Shown here one piece after another: positions 26,901-34,087 of a stretch of DNA of 64,000 nt. Under the pieces are notes generated by a model. It did not search any database, was not told the DNA's origin, and was given only the letters and a program-made list of their open reading frames with translations. The stretch comes from Thermomicrobiales bacterium. Lineage in GTDB: Bacteria > Chloroflexota > Chloroflexia > Thermomicrobiales > UBA6265. Positions within the stretch are counted from its first letter, which is position 1, and each line of letters starts with the position of its first letter. Position numbers and translations under genes: made by a program. The DNA is taken from contig JAWKPF010000004.1 of assembly GCA_041390825.1 (NCBI GenBank), positions 62,001 to 126,000 on the forward strand, read 5' to 3'.

Positions 26901-27375
26901 GCACTTCGGAGTGGCCGCCCACGATCTCATCTTGCGAGGGATCGATCCGAACGTTGCCGCGCCCCTCGATGACGAGTACCTGAGTCAGATGCGCACCGCT
27001 GTGAAACCCACCCAAACCCGCATCGTTGCCGAAGGGGAAAAGCTTGCTCAGCACGGCTTCGATCTCTATCGGCTCTTCCCGCACGCGAAGTTCATTCATG
27101 TGCTGCGCGACCCCGATGAGGTCGTCGCTGCGCACCAGAAGGACAAGCGCATGCTCTATCGATCACGTTTCGTGTACATGGACGAGGAGCGCGCTTACGA
27201 TCGCTGGATAGAATCGGTGCAGGCAGCCCGCGACCTCGAGATTGCGCTTGGCGCTGAACGGGTTATGCGCGTCGACCGAGCCGCTCTGCTCTCCGAGCCA
27301 GAACCAATCCTGCGCCAGGTGCTGCGCTTCATCGACGAGCCATACGACCCGGTTGTCCTGCGTCCGTTCGTTTAG
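23944..27375 (+). CDS. degenerate synthetase / GT2 glycosyltransferase / sulfotransferase fusion
   Basis: 1143 aa from MLAFILLASRLG, with GAGAGGA upstream. The first ~590 residues align with the three preceding synthetases (IGSHWHVDRDN, tail DPTNPMQDLVD...LLSVAIWL). Where they have SGGKDSR this one has LDGGAASR (about 258), so the ATP loop has lost its Lys and Asp and this domain is probably inactive. From ~620 a GT2 (GT-A) domain follows: ILGVIPYYEAEEYLEAAID, VVIDDCSS and the DADDW metal motif (about 704). From ~915 a sulfotransferase domain follows: FVIGPPRSGASILALAIA is the 5-prime phosphosulfate loop of PAPS enzymes, and FIHVLRDPDEVVAAH (about 1046) the 3-prime phosphate site. Together it suggests a glycosylated and sulfated product. 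Confidence 0.85.
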   Translation: MLAFILLASRLGRPVAAADAAKCTRYDMAELAFEPDQYLGWHSKDRRLFLYAWQAFSEQGQIGSHWHVDRDNVVLFSGLPIPLDAPWTPGIGWAEQLAERIAASDAPTVAAELGGAFDLLHLRPDGTSIVINDLLGGAPIYSDASQELLVISNRANLVASVWEQPGANSVRDWRGPAWPVFAGKVFGSDTGLKDVAAHAPGEWWELGWKKRPVLHSRTLPASPLQTKADAIDQIESSLRRSLRACASLPFQRVSLELDGGAASRLLLGVAAAEGLLDRVALTTTGEPDEPGVQIAAELADRVGRPLLLESRLIEDPGEFEQQARIHSFQTSGVGSLWDLAGRLASVDHLRIESATAGFLAPRSTDSSIEAAGGVSVRRDEQSAPFDPQSILRQPIVSFYANRLASQYAREVDTLAGPISVAAGIRAIAAAVETSPVACAWPFLDPAIWSALASLDDVELASRTIATTILRRIAPELVDIPVCDDLTKHDGRVAGFPSLLPVFEDYLLDPTNPMQDLVDSEGVAALLADPNRPVESVRTLYDLLSVAIWLGQDEQELRIHRADEMDLRGVFSPLDYREPVLLGDESLLPAPDVSVRHRATDQLLDNLIKLDKVGHHLRPDARILGVIPYYEAEEYLEAAIDSLVRQSRPLHGIVVIDDCSSTPPTRTLEKFPGVTLLRSDENSGPYRMIQEVISNTGYDAYLFQDADDWAADNRLEILLDLATRTGKELIGSQGHRLIVDEGEVVLYQHPLNPELTFQNTPKSKPVHHPTSLVTRDLIMRSGGFANALPYSGDTEFLRRAATIGPIANTAEFIYVYRTRSDSLTGSEETGVHTAVRRELWAIQHPRAQWIAERANAGLGPVLAPMAVTSPPTLTHLSGPALLGIDGRAWPHEVEAGIGLEPPAKRSASRRRTTPQPPHPVFVIGPPRSGASILALAIAQLPSFKLSLDPTWLTNLSTALHLAFTSVEESDTINDLEIRRVDTEQFAAHFGVAAHDLILRGIDPNVAAPLDDEYLSQMRTAVKPTQTRIVAEGEKLAQHGFDLYRLFPHAKFIHVLRDPDEVVAAHQKDKRMLYRSRFVYMDEERAYDRWIESVQAARDLEIALGAERVMRVDRAALLSEPEPILRQVLRFIDEPYDPVVLRPFV

Positions 27376-27492
27376 AGCAGCTGCGGATACATCTGTCCCT
27401 GGTCCGTCATTCCCGCGTAGTTGCCGCCCTCCGTGGCCGCCCATACCAGCACACATCGGACGGGCTCCCGTTCTCGGACCAACGCCAAGCGC

Positions 27493-27632
27493 GGTTGCCG
27501 AAACACGTGCCTGCCGTGCGAATGCCGTCATCCCGACCGAAGCGGAGCGGAACGGAAGGATCTCCTCGCCGCAGCGAGGGCAACAAGGTCACGCTTGCTT
27601 GAGATGGAAGACACTTCTTTGAAGAACCGCTC
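27493..27632. repeat. 140-bp dispersed repeat, copy 2
   Basis: Same orientation and length as the copy at 6796-6935, with about ten mismatches by eye spread along it. Both copies lie just downstream of a coding end. Confidence 0.85.
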
Positions 27633-27707
27633 AAGTCGGCGAGACCGAAAGACATGACGCGTTTCTCCAATTCCCTTCGTCAACATGCCAAGCGTCTTGA
27701 AAACGAC

Positions 27708-27739
27708 AAAACCGCCGGTGGAATCCCACCGGCGGTTTT
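27708..27739 (-). terminator. strong terminator of the LPATG gene
   Basis: CCGCCGGTGG at 27712-27721 pairs perfectly with CCACCGGCGG at 27726-27735 with a four-base loop. It is flanked by AAAA and TTTT, so it works in both directions. Confidence 0.9.
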
Positions 27740-27764
27740 CGATGCTATGGGTTACCCCGAAGTC

Positions 27765-28157
27765 TTAGGCCTCGCCCTCGGACTTCTTGGGCTGGCGCAT
27801 GCGCAGGGCAACCAGCGCAGCCGCAGCGGCGCCAGCGGCCAGCGGGGCCACGATGCTGGACTGATCCTGCTCCGCGACACCGGTCGCCGGAAGCGTCGTG
27901 ACGGTGGTGGTGCCGCCCGCCGGCTTCGGCGGATGCGGATGATGTGGCTTCGGCGGCTTCGGCGGCCACGGATACGGATCCGGATAGATGTCCGAAGACC
28001 GGCTGATGCGCGCCGCGCCACCCGGCGCCGCGCTCACCTTGTCAGCGAGCGCCATGGCCACCGGAACGGAAGCGCCAAGCGCCACCATGCCGCGGACAAA
28101 CGATCGCCGACTGATTCGACCACTGACGTAGGCGTCAGTCAACTCACTGCGAGACAT
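27765..28157 (-). CDS. Tat-signal surface protein with LPATG sorting motif
   Basis: 130 aa from MSRSELTDAYVSGRISRRSF, with a GGGAGGGG ribosome site. It has a twin-arginine signal (SRRSFVRGMVALGASV), then a Pro/His-rich linker (PYPWPPKPPKPHHPHPPKP), then a C-terminal sorting arrangement: LPATG (about residue 87), a hydrophobic Ala-rich helix and a basic tail RMRQPKK. This is the layout of sortase substrates. There is no folded domain between signal and sorting motif, so it is likely a small wall-linked or membrane-linked spacer or metal-binding peptide. No sortase gene lies in the window. It could instead be a simple Tat-exported membrane-anchored protein. Confidence 0.75.
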   Translation of the reverse strand: MSRSELTDAYVSGRISRRSFVRGMVALGASVPVAMALADKVSAAPGGAARISRSSDIYPDPYPWPPKPPKPHHPHPPKPAGGTTTVTTLPATGVAEQDQSSIVAPLAAGAAAAALVALRMRQPKKSEGEA

Positions 28158-28565
28158 TGCCCCTCCCATTGAGCAATCCAAGCCCAGGAATCCTGGAACA
28201 CTTCCGGAAGCGTATCAGACAACGACGACCCAGGCAATCCCCCTATCGAACGAATTTCCGGAAACACCCGGCACGACTCTATTCGAACGTACGATGGCTT
28301 TGGTGCTTGCGCACAAATTTCTCGGGCTACTCAGGAATATCACAGCAAACTCACAGCTACTTATGCCGAGTTCCGTTCCCGTTTTGACGATGCCCCCAGA
28401 ATACCCTGATACTCGTTTGTGACTTCATGCACGATCTGGGTTCGCTCAGACTGGATCTGTTCGCAACCGCACCCGCCGTCGTCGCTTGCGGTGTGCATGG
28501 CTCGCTGGCTCCGAAAGTGGCTGTTCTCGGCCTGGCTGGACAGTCCGTACTCGAACGAATTTCAC
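28158..28565. other. divergent region between the LPATG gene and rex
   Basis: About 400 bp, somewhat lower in GC. It should hold promoters for both genes. I see no full Rex operator (TTGTGA...TCACAA) and no convincing short gene. Confidence 0.5.
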
Positions 28566-29219
28566 GTGACTCGCTCGCTCGAACCAGACATTCCCGATAT
28601 CGTGATTCGCCGGCTGCCACTCTACGTGCGCACCCTGCGAGGGCTGCAAGCAGCTGATACACGCTCCGTTTCGTCTGATCAACTTGCCGAACTCATTGGC
28701 GTAACCGCCGCACAGATCCGGCGGGATCTCTCCTATTTCGGCAAGTTCGGCAAGCAGGGCAAGGGGTACGATGTCGCCCATCTTGAGCAAGCGATATCGC
28801 ACATCCTGCAACTCGATAAGAAATGGGATGTGGCGCTCGCAGGCTTCGGCAGCCTAGGACACGCCATCGCCCACTACCGCGGCTTCGTACCCTCTTCGTT
28901 CCACATCGCCGCCATTTTCGATCGCAATCCCGATCAGATCGGTGTATTGGTCGGCGGCGTCTCCGTCAAGAGCGACCAGCGTATCGCCGAAGAAATCCAC
29001 CGCCTCGGCATCAAGATCGGCATCATCGCCGTGCCGTCCGCGAGCGCCCAGGAAGTGGCCGACGCCATGGTCGATGGGGGCGTGCAAGCGATCCTCAACT
29101 ACGCCCCGACCGTCATCAAGACCCCCGACGCTGTCCAGGTGCGCGAAATCGACCCCATCTGGGCTATGCAATCGATGACGTACTATCTGGACGGCTCGAG
29201 GTACGGGTCCAGGGACTAG
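28566..29219 (+). CDS. rex: redox-sensing transcriptional repressor Rex
   Basis: 217 aa from the GTG reading (M)TRSLEPDIPDIVIRRLPLY. Frame upstream of this lacks Rex similarity, although an ATG at residue 27 of the longer frame is possible. N-terminal winged helix: SSDQLAELIGVTAAQIRRDL and YFGKFGKQGKGYDV. C-terminal Rossmann domain: VALAGFGSLGHAIAHY for NADH/NAD binding, IFDRNPDQIG, and the C-terminal region AILNYAPTVI. Rex binds DNA when NAD is high and releases it when NADH rises, controlling fermentative and respiratory genes. Length and motif order match the family fully. Confidence 0.9.
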   Translation: MTRSLEPDIPDIVIRRLPLYVRTLRGLQAADTRSVSSDQLAELIGVTAAQIRRDLSYFGKFGKQGKGYDVAHLEQAISHILQLDKKWDVALAGFGSLGHAIAHYRGFVPSSFHIAAIFDRNPDQIGVLVGGVSVKSDQRIAEEIHRLGIKIGIIAVPSASAQEVADAMVDGGVQAILNYAPTVIKTPDAVQVREIDPIWAMQSMTYYLDGSRYGSRD

Positions 29220-29273
29220 CAACGGAGACCCCGGTTCAACCGGCCTCGCCCCCACGCTCCAGGCGCCGCGTGC

Positions 29274-30038
29274 CTACTGCGCCAGATATCCCCCATCCAC
29301 CGGCAAGACCACGCCTGTGATGAACGAAGCGTCATCTGAGGCCAGGAAAGCGATCGCCTTGCCGACTTCCGATGGATCGCCAATGCGGCCCATGGGGTGA
29401 AGAACGCGAATGGCCGCGAGGTATTCCGGTCCGCCTTCCTCGAACTCGAGCTGCTGCACCCGGTCGGTGTTGATCGTCCCCGGCGCGACAGCATTGACCC
29501 GGATCCCCTTGTCCGCCCATTCGATCGCCAGGTGCTTGGTCAACCCGCTGGCAACGTATTTGGCCGGCCCATACGCCGCCTGCCGCTTTTGCCCCGCTTC
29601 TCCCGAAATCGACGACAGGCAGACGATCGAACCGCCCCCCGTCTTCAACATCTGCTCGATGGCGAACTTGCAGGTCAGAAACATGCCGCGCCCGTCGATC
29701 CGCATCACCTCGTCCCAATCCTCGACCGTCGTGTGCAGCACATCGTCGAGCGGAATGATGCCTGCGTTGGCGACAACGCAGTCGACCCGCCCAAAGGCAT
29801 CCACTGCGGCCTTGATCATGGCGCGGGTGTCGTCTTCCTTCGAAACATCCCCCACGATCGTCACGACCTCGGCGCCTCGTTCACGCAGGCCAGCCGCGAC
29901 GGCCTCCAGCGGTTCCGGCTGAATATCGGTCAGCACGAGGCGCGCGCCTTCGTCGGCAAACACCCGCGCGGTGGCCTTCCCGATGCCGAACGCGGCTCCG
30001 GTGATGACGCTCGATTTCCCCGCCAGTCTCCCTGTCAT
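29274..30038 (-). CDS. SDR-family oxidoreductase
   Basis: 254 aa from MTGRLAGKSSVITGAAFGIG, with GAGGAG 8 nt upstream. Classical short-chain dehydrogenase: cofactor motif TGAAFGIG (13-20), acidic residue at the end of beta-2 (LTDIQ, NAD preference), NAG motif VVANAGI, active-site Ser in CLSSISG (about 141), YGPAK for Tyr and Lys (about 154-158). The C-terminus ITGVVLPVDGGYLAQ is typical. It uses NAD(H) to interconvert an alcohol and a ketone; substrate not determinable. It converges with rex. Confidence 0.9.
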   Translation of the reverse strand: MTGRLAGKSSVITGAAFGIGKATARVFADEGARLVLTDIQPEPLEAVAAGLRERGAEVVTIVGDVSKEDDTRAMIKAAVDAFGRVDCVVANAGIIPLDDVLHTTVEDWDEVMRIDGRGMFLTCKFAIEQMLKTGGGSIVCLSSISGEAGQKRQAAYGPAKYVASGLTKHLAIEWADKGIRVNAVAPGTINTDRVQQLEFEEGGPEYLAAIRVLHPMGRIGDPSEVGKAIAFLASDDASFITGVVLPVDGGYLAQ

Positions 30039-30094
30039 GTCATGCACTCCTCGATGATCCCGATCTCTGGAGTGCAATCCTACCCAAACTCCCC

Positions 30095-30553
30095 CTATGA
30101 ACAGAGCCCCTGGATGCACTGCCCATTGCACCAGTTCTTGCCCTTTGGGCAGCAATGCCCGGCGGAGCAGGTCTGGTTGGCGCTGCATTGCCGCCCGCAT
30201 GAGCCGCAGTTGAGTCGATCATTCTGCACATTGATACAGCGGCCGTTGCAGCGGCGCCAACCCGAAGGGCACGCACTGCAGTTCTGAGCATTCGAAACGC
30301 AGAGCGACCCGCACTGCTTATAGCCGTTCTCGCACTTGCAGACGCCAAGGACACAATCTGCATGCGCGCAGCACTCGCTATCAGCATTGCAGAAGTTCAG
30401 CGGACCAGGTGGAGTGCACGTTGCAGCAGCTATCGTCTCGCGGCCGCCGACCACGATCGAAACTGCCAGTGAGGCACATCCTTTGAGGAAACTCCGCCGA
30501 GTGCGGAACCCCGCAAACGTTCGCGTTATCTGGTCAAACCGTGCACCGTCCAC
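30095..30553 (-). CDS. Tat-exported Cys-rich protein, Stig1-like repeats
   Basis: 152 aa. I start at GTG (reading (M)DGARFDQITRTFAGF) because GAGGAGG lies 8 nt upstream and because the paralogue at 32686-33909 begins MDDRRFDALVKSLAAG at the equivalent place. Twin-arginine signal RRSFLKGCASLAVSIVVGG. The mature part has over 20 cysteines in patterns such as NCGSCGRQC, CSAGHCCPKGKNWCNGQC and CPSGWRRCNGRC, resembling Stig1-type and myxobacterial Cys-rich repeats. The cysteines would form disulfides outside the cell. Function unknown. Confidence 0.8.
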   Translation of the reverse strand: MDGARFDQITRTFAGFRTRRSFLKGCASLAVSIVVGGRETIAAATCTPPGPLNFCNADSECCAHADCVLGVCKCENGYKQCGSLCVSNAQNCSACPSGWRRCNGRCINVQNDRLNCGSCGRQCSANQTCSAGHCCPKGKNWCNGQCIQGLCS

Positions 30554-30786
30554 AGTACATGCCTCCTCGCTATGCACCGAATTCCTTGTGCCTGATTGAC
30601 AGAGTACATCTCATTCGATTCGGCGTCGTCGGTATCTTTGCCTCCGTTCATCTGCGTCGAAGCGCCAGAAAAACTGGCGTGTTCGTTCACTTGCGCCGCA
30701 GTGTTTCCCTGTGGTTAGCTGGCACGAAACCGAGAGAGCCCAGCTCCTTCGACCAACCGAATTTGCACACCCACGAGGAAAGGGGG

Positions 30787-32616
30787 ATGGTTGTGCGAAC
30801 CCGGCAGGTCAGGCAGCATGGCTTGGCGAAGAACAGCATGTGCCGCACCCTCGCAGCGGCCCTCGCCATGCTTGTCTGTATTGCAGTACCGACAGCAGGT
30901 TCCGCTTTGGCGGCTCCCGCATCGAACTCATCTTGGGTGCCAGCGTCCGAGGTCAATCTCGGCGACGGAAGCTATCGCGTCACCGCATCTGTCTTTGCCG
31001 AAGGCACTGACGGACAGGTTGGCACCCAGGCATCCAGCGGACATTGGATCCAGCCGAACGACAATCTGGTCGCGCTGCCTGCGTGCACCGAGTCGTCCTG
31101 CCCGTGGGTGCCAGTCGGCACCGGGGTCGAGGGCGCCTATGGCCCGCAAACCGAGTGCGCCGAGGCCGACGGTCTCTGCTGGGTCGAGATCGTCAGCGAA
31201 ACCACCGGCGAATGCACCGTTGCTCCAGTGCATGACCGCGGACCGCTCTTCGTTCGCGACAACTGGTGGGCGCCGCAAAGCCTGCGCGAATACAACGTGC
31301 CCCAGGGCATCCCGGCCGCCGAATATGCCCGCGACGGCGCGAACCTCGGGTATGGCGCGGGTATCAGCGATGTGGGCTATGACATCCGCAATGTCTACAC
31401 CTACGCCGCCGGAATCGACCTGGCCGGGGGTACCTGGCAAGCGCTTGGATTGCCAACCTCCGCGGGCATCACCACCGTCACTGTGACCATGCTCTGGCAA
31501 GCCGGCATCACGCACGATGAAGCCTGCGGCAACGCCCCCGAACCGGAACCCACCGCTGTTCCCACCACGCCGCCCACGACTGGCGGCAACGCGACCGTCA
31601 TCGACGGCGCCCTCAATCTGCGCTCGAGCCCCTCCTACTCGGCTTCCGTCGTGACCGTCATGCCCGGAAACAGCCGGGTGACGGTCACTGGCGGGAGCCA
31701 GAACGGTTTCTACCCCGTCACCTACAGCGGCACTGCAGGCTGGGCGCTGGGAACGTATCTCGACATCGACGCCGGCGAGGACCCAGGTAGCGACGACGAC
31801 CCGCCTCCCACCGGAGAGACCGCGACCGTGATCGACGGAGACCTCAATTTGCGCTCCTCCGCCAGCACCAGCGGCAGTGTGCTTGCCGTGATGCCCGATG
31901 GCGCCACCGTTTCGCTGACCGGGCAGAGTAGCAATGGATTCCTCTCGGTCTCCTATCAAGGAACCGCTGGCTGGGCCTACGCGATCTATTTGAGCACCGA
32001 TGCCGAAACCCCGCCCAGCAGCGGCGTGCCCGCCACCGTGATCGACGGATCGCTCAACCTCCGTTCGTCCGCCAGCACTTCCGCAGGGATCGTGGCCGTG
32101 ATGCCGGATGGCGCATCCGTGACCCTCAGCGGTGTCACCAGCAATGGGTTCAGCCAGGTGACGTACAACGGGCAATCCGGCTGGGCATATTCGATCTACT
32201 TGAGCACCGGAAACGACGGCGGTGCTGGCAACGGAACCTTCGCCACCGTGTTCGATGGCACGCTCAACCTGCGCTCCGGCGCGGGAACCGGGTACAGCGT
32301 GCTGCTCGTCCTGCCCGATGGCGCCCGTGTGGAGCTCACTGGATCGGCCAGCAACGGGTTTTCCCAGGTGATCTACCAGGGAACGACCGGCTGGGCCTCC
32401 AGCCAGTGGCTGACGACCAGCGGCTCGTCCGGAACGACGGCGACCGTCATCGACGGATCGCTGAATCTCCGCTCCAGCGCCTCGACCGGTGGCAGCGTGC
32501 TGGCCGTCATGCCCGATGGCGCAACCGTGACGCTGCTTGGGCAGTCGTCCAATGGGTTTGCCAAGGTGCGCTACAACGGCATCGAAGGCTGGGCGTACGC
32601 GCTCTATCTCGACTGA
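30787..32616 (+). CDS. secreted protein, double-psi-barrel-like domain plus five SH3b repeats
   Basis: 609 aa from MVVRTRQVRQHGLAK, with AAAGGGGG upstream. Sec-type signal peptide (TLAAALAMLVCIAVPTAGSALA). The first mature domain contains CTVAPVHDRGPLFVRDNWW (about 143-161), reminiscent of the RlpA/expansin double-psi beta barrel. A Pro/Thr linker (about 250-265) leads to five SH3b repeats of ~60 residues with spacers, each starting ATVIDGxLNLRSS or a variant and ending GWAYxxYL. SH3b repeats usually bind peptidoglycan or other surface polymers, so this is probably a cell-wall-associated protein. Confidence 0.85.
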   Translation: MVVRTRQVRQHGLAKNSMCRTLAAALAMLVCIAVPTAGSALAAPASNSSWVPASEVNLGDGSYRVTASVFAEGTDGQVGTQASSGHWIQPNDNLVALPACTESSCPWVPVGTGVEGAYGPQTECAEADGLCWVEIVSETTGECTVAPVHDRGPLFVRDNWWAPQSLREYNVPQGIPAAEYARDGANLGYGAGISDVGYDIRNVYTYAAGIDLAGGTWQALGLPTSAGITTVTVTMLWQAGITHDEACGNAPEPEPTAVPTTPPTTGGNATVIDGALNLRSSPSYSASVVTVMPGNSRVTVTGGSQNGFYPVTYSGTAGWALGTYLDIDAGEDPGSDDDPPPTGETATVIDGDLNLRSSASTSGSVLAVMPDGATVSLTGQSSNGFLSVSYQGTAGWAYAIYLSTDAETPPSSGVPATVIDGSLNLRSSASTSAGIVAVMPDGASVTLSGVTSNGFSQVTYNGQSGWAYSIYLSTGNDGGAGNGTFATVFDGTLNLRSGAGTGYSVLLVLPDGARVELTGSASNGFSQVIYQGTTGWASSQWLTTSGSSGTTATVIDGSLNLRSSASTGGSVLAVMPDGATVTLLGQSSNGFAKVRYNGIEGWAYALYLD

Positions 32617-32642
32617 GACGACACTTCATCGATCCTGACTGC

Positions 32643-32671
32643 AATGGGGGGCGACTTGGCCGCCCCCCATT
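32643..32671. terminator. bidirectional terminator
   Basis: AATGGGGGGCG at 32643-32653 pairs with CGCCCCCCATT at 32661-32671, perfect 11-bp stem. It lies between the convergent SH3b and Cys-rich genes, 15-27 bp from their ends. Confidence 0.85.
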
Positions 32672-32685
32672 TGCGTGTCCTGCGG

Positions 32686-33909
32686 TCAGTCGCAGTAGGT
32701 GTTGCCGTCGGGGTCGGTTATGCAACTTTGCCCGGTGGTGCAGCATGTGCCGCCGCAGCATACGATATTCCCGCCGCAATCGGAATCGTCTGTGCATTGG
32801 GTCGAACCGACGCACTCGACGTCACTACAGCTGCCATCGCAGCAAAACTGCGTGTCCGAGCAGCCACGCGCTTCGCACATGAAATCGATACATGCGCCGA
32901 CAACGCAGTTCTCGAAGTCGTTGTATTCCTCGCAGGTTGCCGCTGTGCAGCACGCATTCGGATTCGACGAATCCCAGCAGCCGGCGAAGACATCGTTGAT
33001 GAAGCAGCAGTCGAGTCCCTGAGCGTCGCACTGACGGCATGCGGGGCTCCCGCAGCTCTCGGCACATTGGGCATCGGCGCCCTCGCCGCAGCAAACCTGG
33101 CCTGCGTCGCAACCACGCCCATCGGGACAGCAGTCTCCCGGCTGACACGCGTTCGGGCCGTCGACCGTGGGACAGCAGACGGTCCCCTCACTGCACGCGG
33201 TGGTCGAGCAAACATAGTCTTCCGTGCAGTTTCGGCACAGGGTGCCGCCTTCGGTGCAATCGGCTGTGGTGCAACACTCGTCGTTGGCCAGATTCACGCA
33301 GCGATTGGCATCTGTGCCGTCGTTGCAGCAGGTCTCGCCTTCGAAGCAGCAGATGTCACCTTCGGACGTTGCGCCGTGGCAGACTCGCTCCGACGGGCAG
33401 CAGAAGCTATCGCCCACCATTCCGCCGTAACAGAGCGTGTCGCAACACCCGTCCTCCAGACAACAGTGCTCGTCCCATTCGCAACAATGCGGACCGTTGG
33501 GTCCCTCGCAAAGCTTGTGCGTCGGCGGCAGCTGCCCAACCGATCCCCGATGGTTCGTGGGGCAGCAGAGCTCTTCGCCGTAGCAGGTGCCGAAGCAACA
33601 GGCGTTGTCGCAGCATTCCGAATGGCCGGGGAGCGGCGCAGGCACAGAATCTTCGGTGCAGCAATCCGGTCCGCATGGATGTGGTGCTGACCCCGGGCAT
33701 GTGCAGGCGCCTCCGACCAGCACCTTGGGATAGGGACAGGGCTTTGGCTTCGGGGTCGGGGTGGGGCGGCGAGCGGCCTGGGTGTCGTTCTCCAGCAGCA
33801 CGCCGCCGGCGGCCACCCCTCCCAGCCCGAGCAATCCCTTCAGCACATTGCGCCGGTTTCTCCCAGCAGCGAGCGACTTGACGAGCGCATCGAAACGCCG
33901 ATCATCCAT
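32686..33909 (-). CDS. Tat-exported Cys-rich protein, large paralogue
   Basis: 407 aa from MDDRRFDALVKSLAAGRNRR, with GGGAGG 7-8 nt upstream. Twin-arginine signal RRNVLKGLLGLGGVAAGG. A short Lys/Pro linker (RRPTPTPKPKPCPYPK) leads into ~350 residues with some 60 cysteines in repeated patterns such as CCTEDS, CCDNACCFG, CCPTxxG, CCEWDEHCC, CCNDGTDANRC and CCGGTCCTTGQSC. The repeats resemble the tandem Cys-rich modules of predatory and soil bacteria. It must be disulfide-stabilised outside the cell. The signal region is clearly related to the 30095-30553 protein. Role unknown; surface structure, adhesion and metal binding are all open. Confidence 0.85.
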   Translation of the reverse strand: MDDRRFDALVKSLAAGRNRRNVLKGLLGLGGVAAGGVLLENDTQAARRPTPTPKPKPCPYPKVLVGGACTCPGSAPHPCGPDCCTEDSVPAPLPGHSECCDNACCFGTCYGEELCCPTNHRGSVGQLPPTHKLCEGPNGPHCCEWDEHCCLEDGCCDTLCYGGMVGDSFCCPSERVCHGATSEGDICCFEGETCCNDGTDANRCVNLANDECCTTADCTEGGTLCRNCTEDYVCSTTACSEGTVCCPTVDGPNACQPGDCCPDGRGCDAGQVCCGEGADAQCAESCGSPACRQCDAQGLDCCFINDVFAGCWDSSNPNACCTAATCEEYNDFENCVVGACIDFMCEARGCSDTQFCCDGSCSDVECVGSTQCTDDSDCGGNIVCCGGTCCTTGQSCITDPDGNTYCD

Positions 33910-34087
33910 GTACGAGCCTCCCAATAACGAAAACCAGACGACCACGCGGGAACACTCGATCCAGGGCGACCGTGGCGTAGACCGCGGTCATCCCGGTTCG
34001 TTACTCCATCCTAACGAAAATATCCGGAACGTCAATATGTAATCTTGAGTCAACAAATCCTGGGAGCTATTGCGAATCCCGCGATCG

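Larger units (their letters stand above)
27376..27764. other. intergenic stretch with dispersed repeat
   Basis: No gene recognised. It holds copy 2 of the 140-bp dispersed repeat and a strong terminator serving the LPATG gene. The remaining bases show no further hairpins or ORFs that I trust. Confidence 0.6.

Noticed and set aside
16925..27375. Lasso-peptide cluster, because Cys-less AsnB-like proteins occur there
   Set aside because: No RRE protein, no transglutaminase-like leader peptidase, no dedicated exporter and no precursor peptide gene can be seen; four synthetases fused to transferases do not fit.
28158..28565. Rex operator upstream of rex
   Set aside because: Only partial half-sites (TTGTGA, GCACAAA) are visible and they do not form the expected palindrome.
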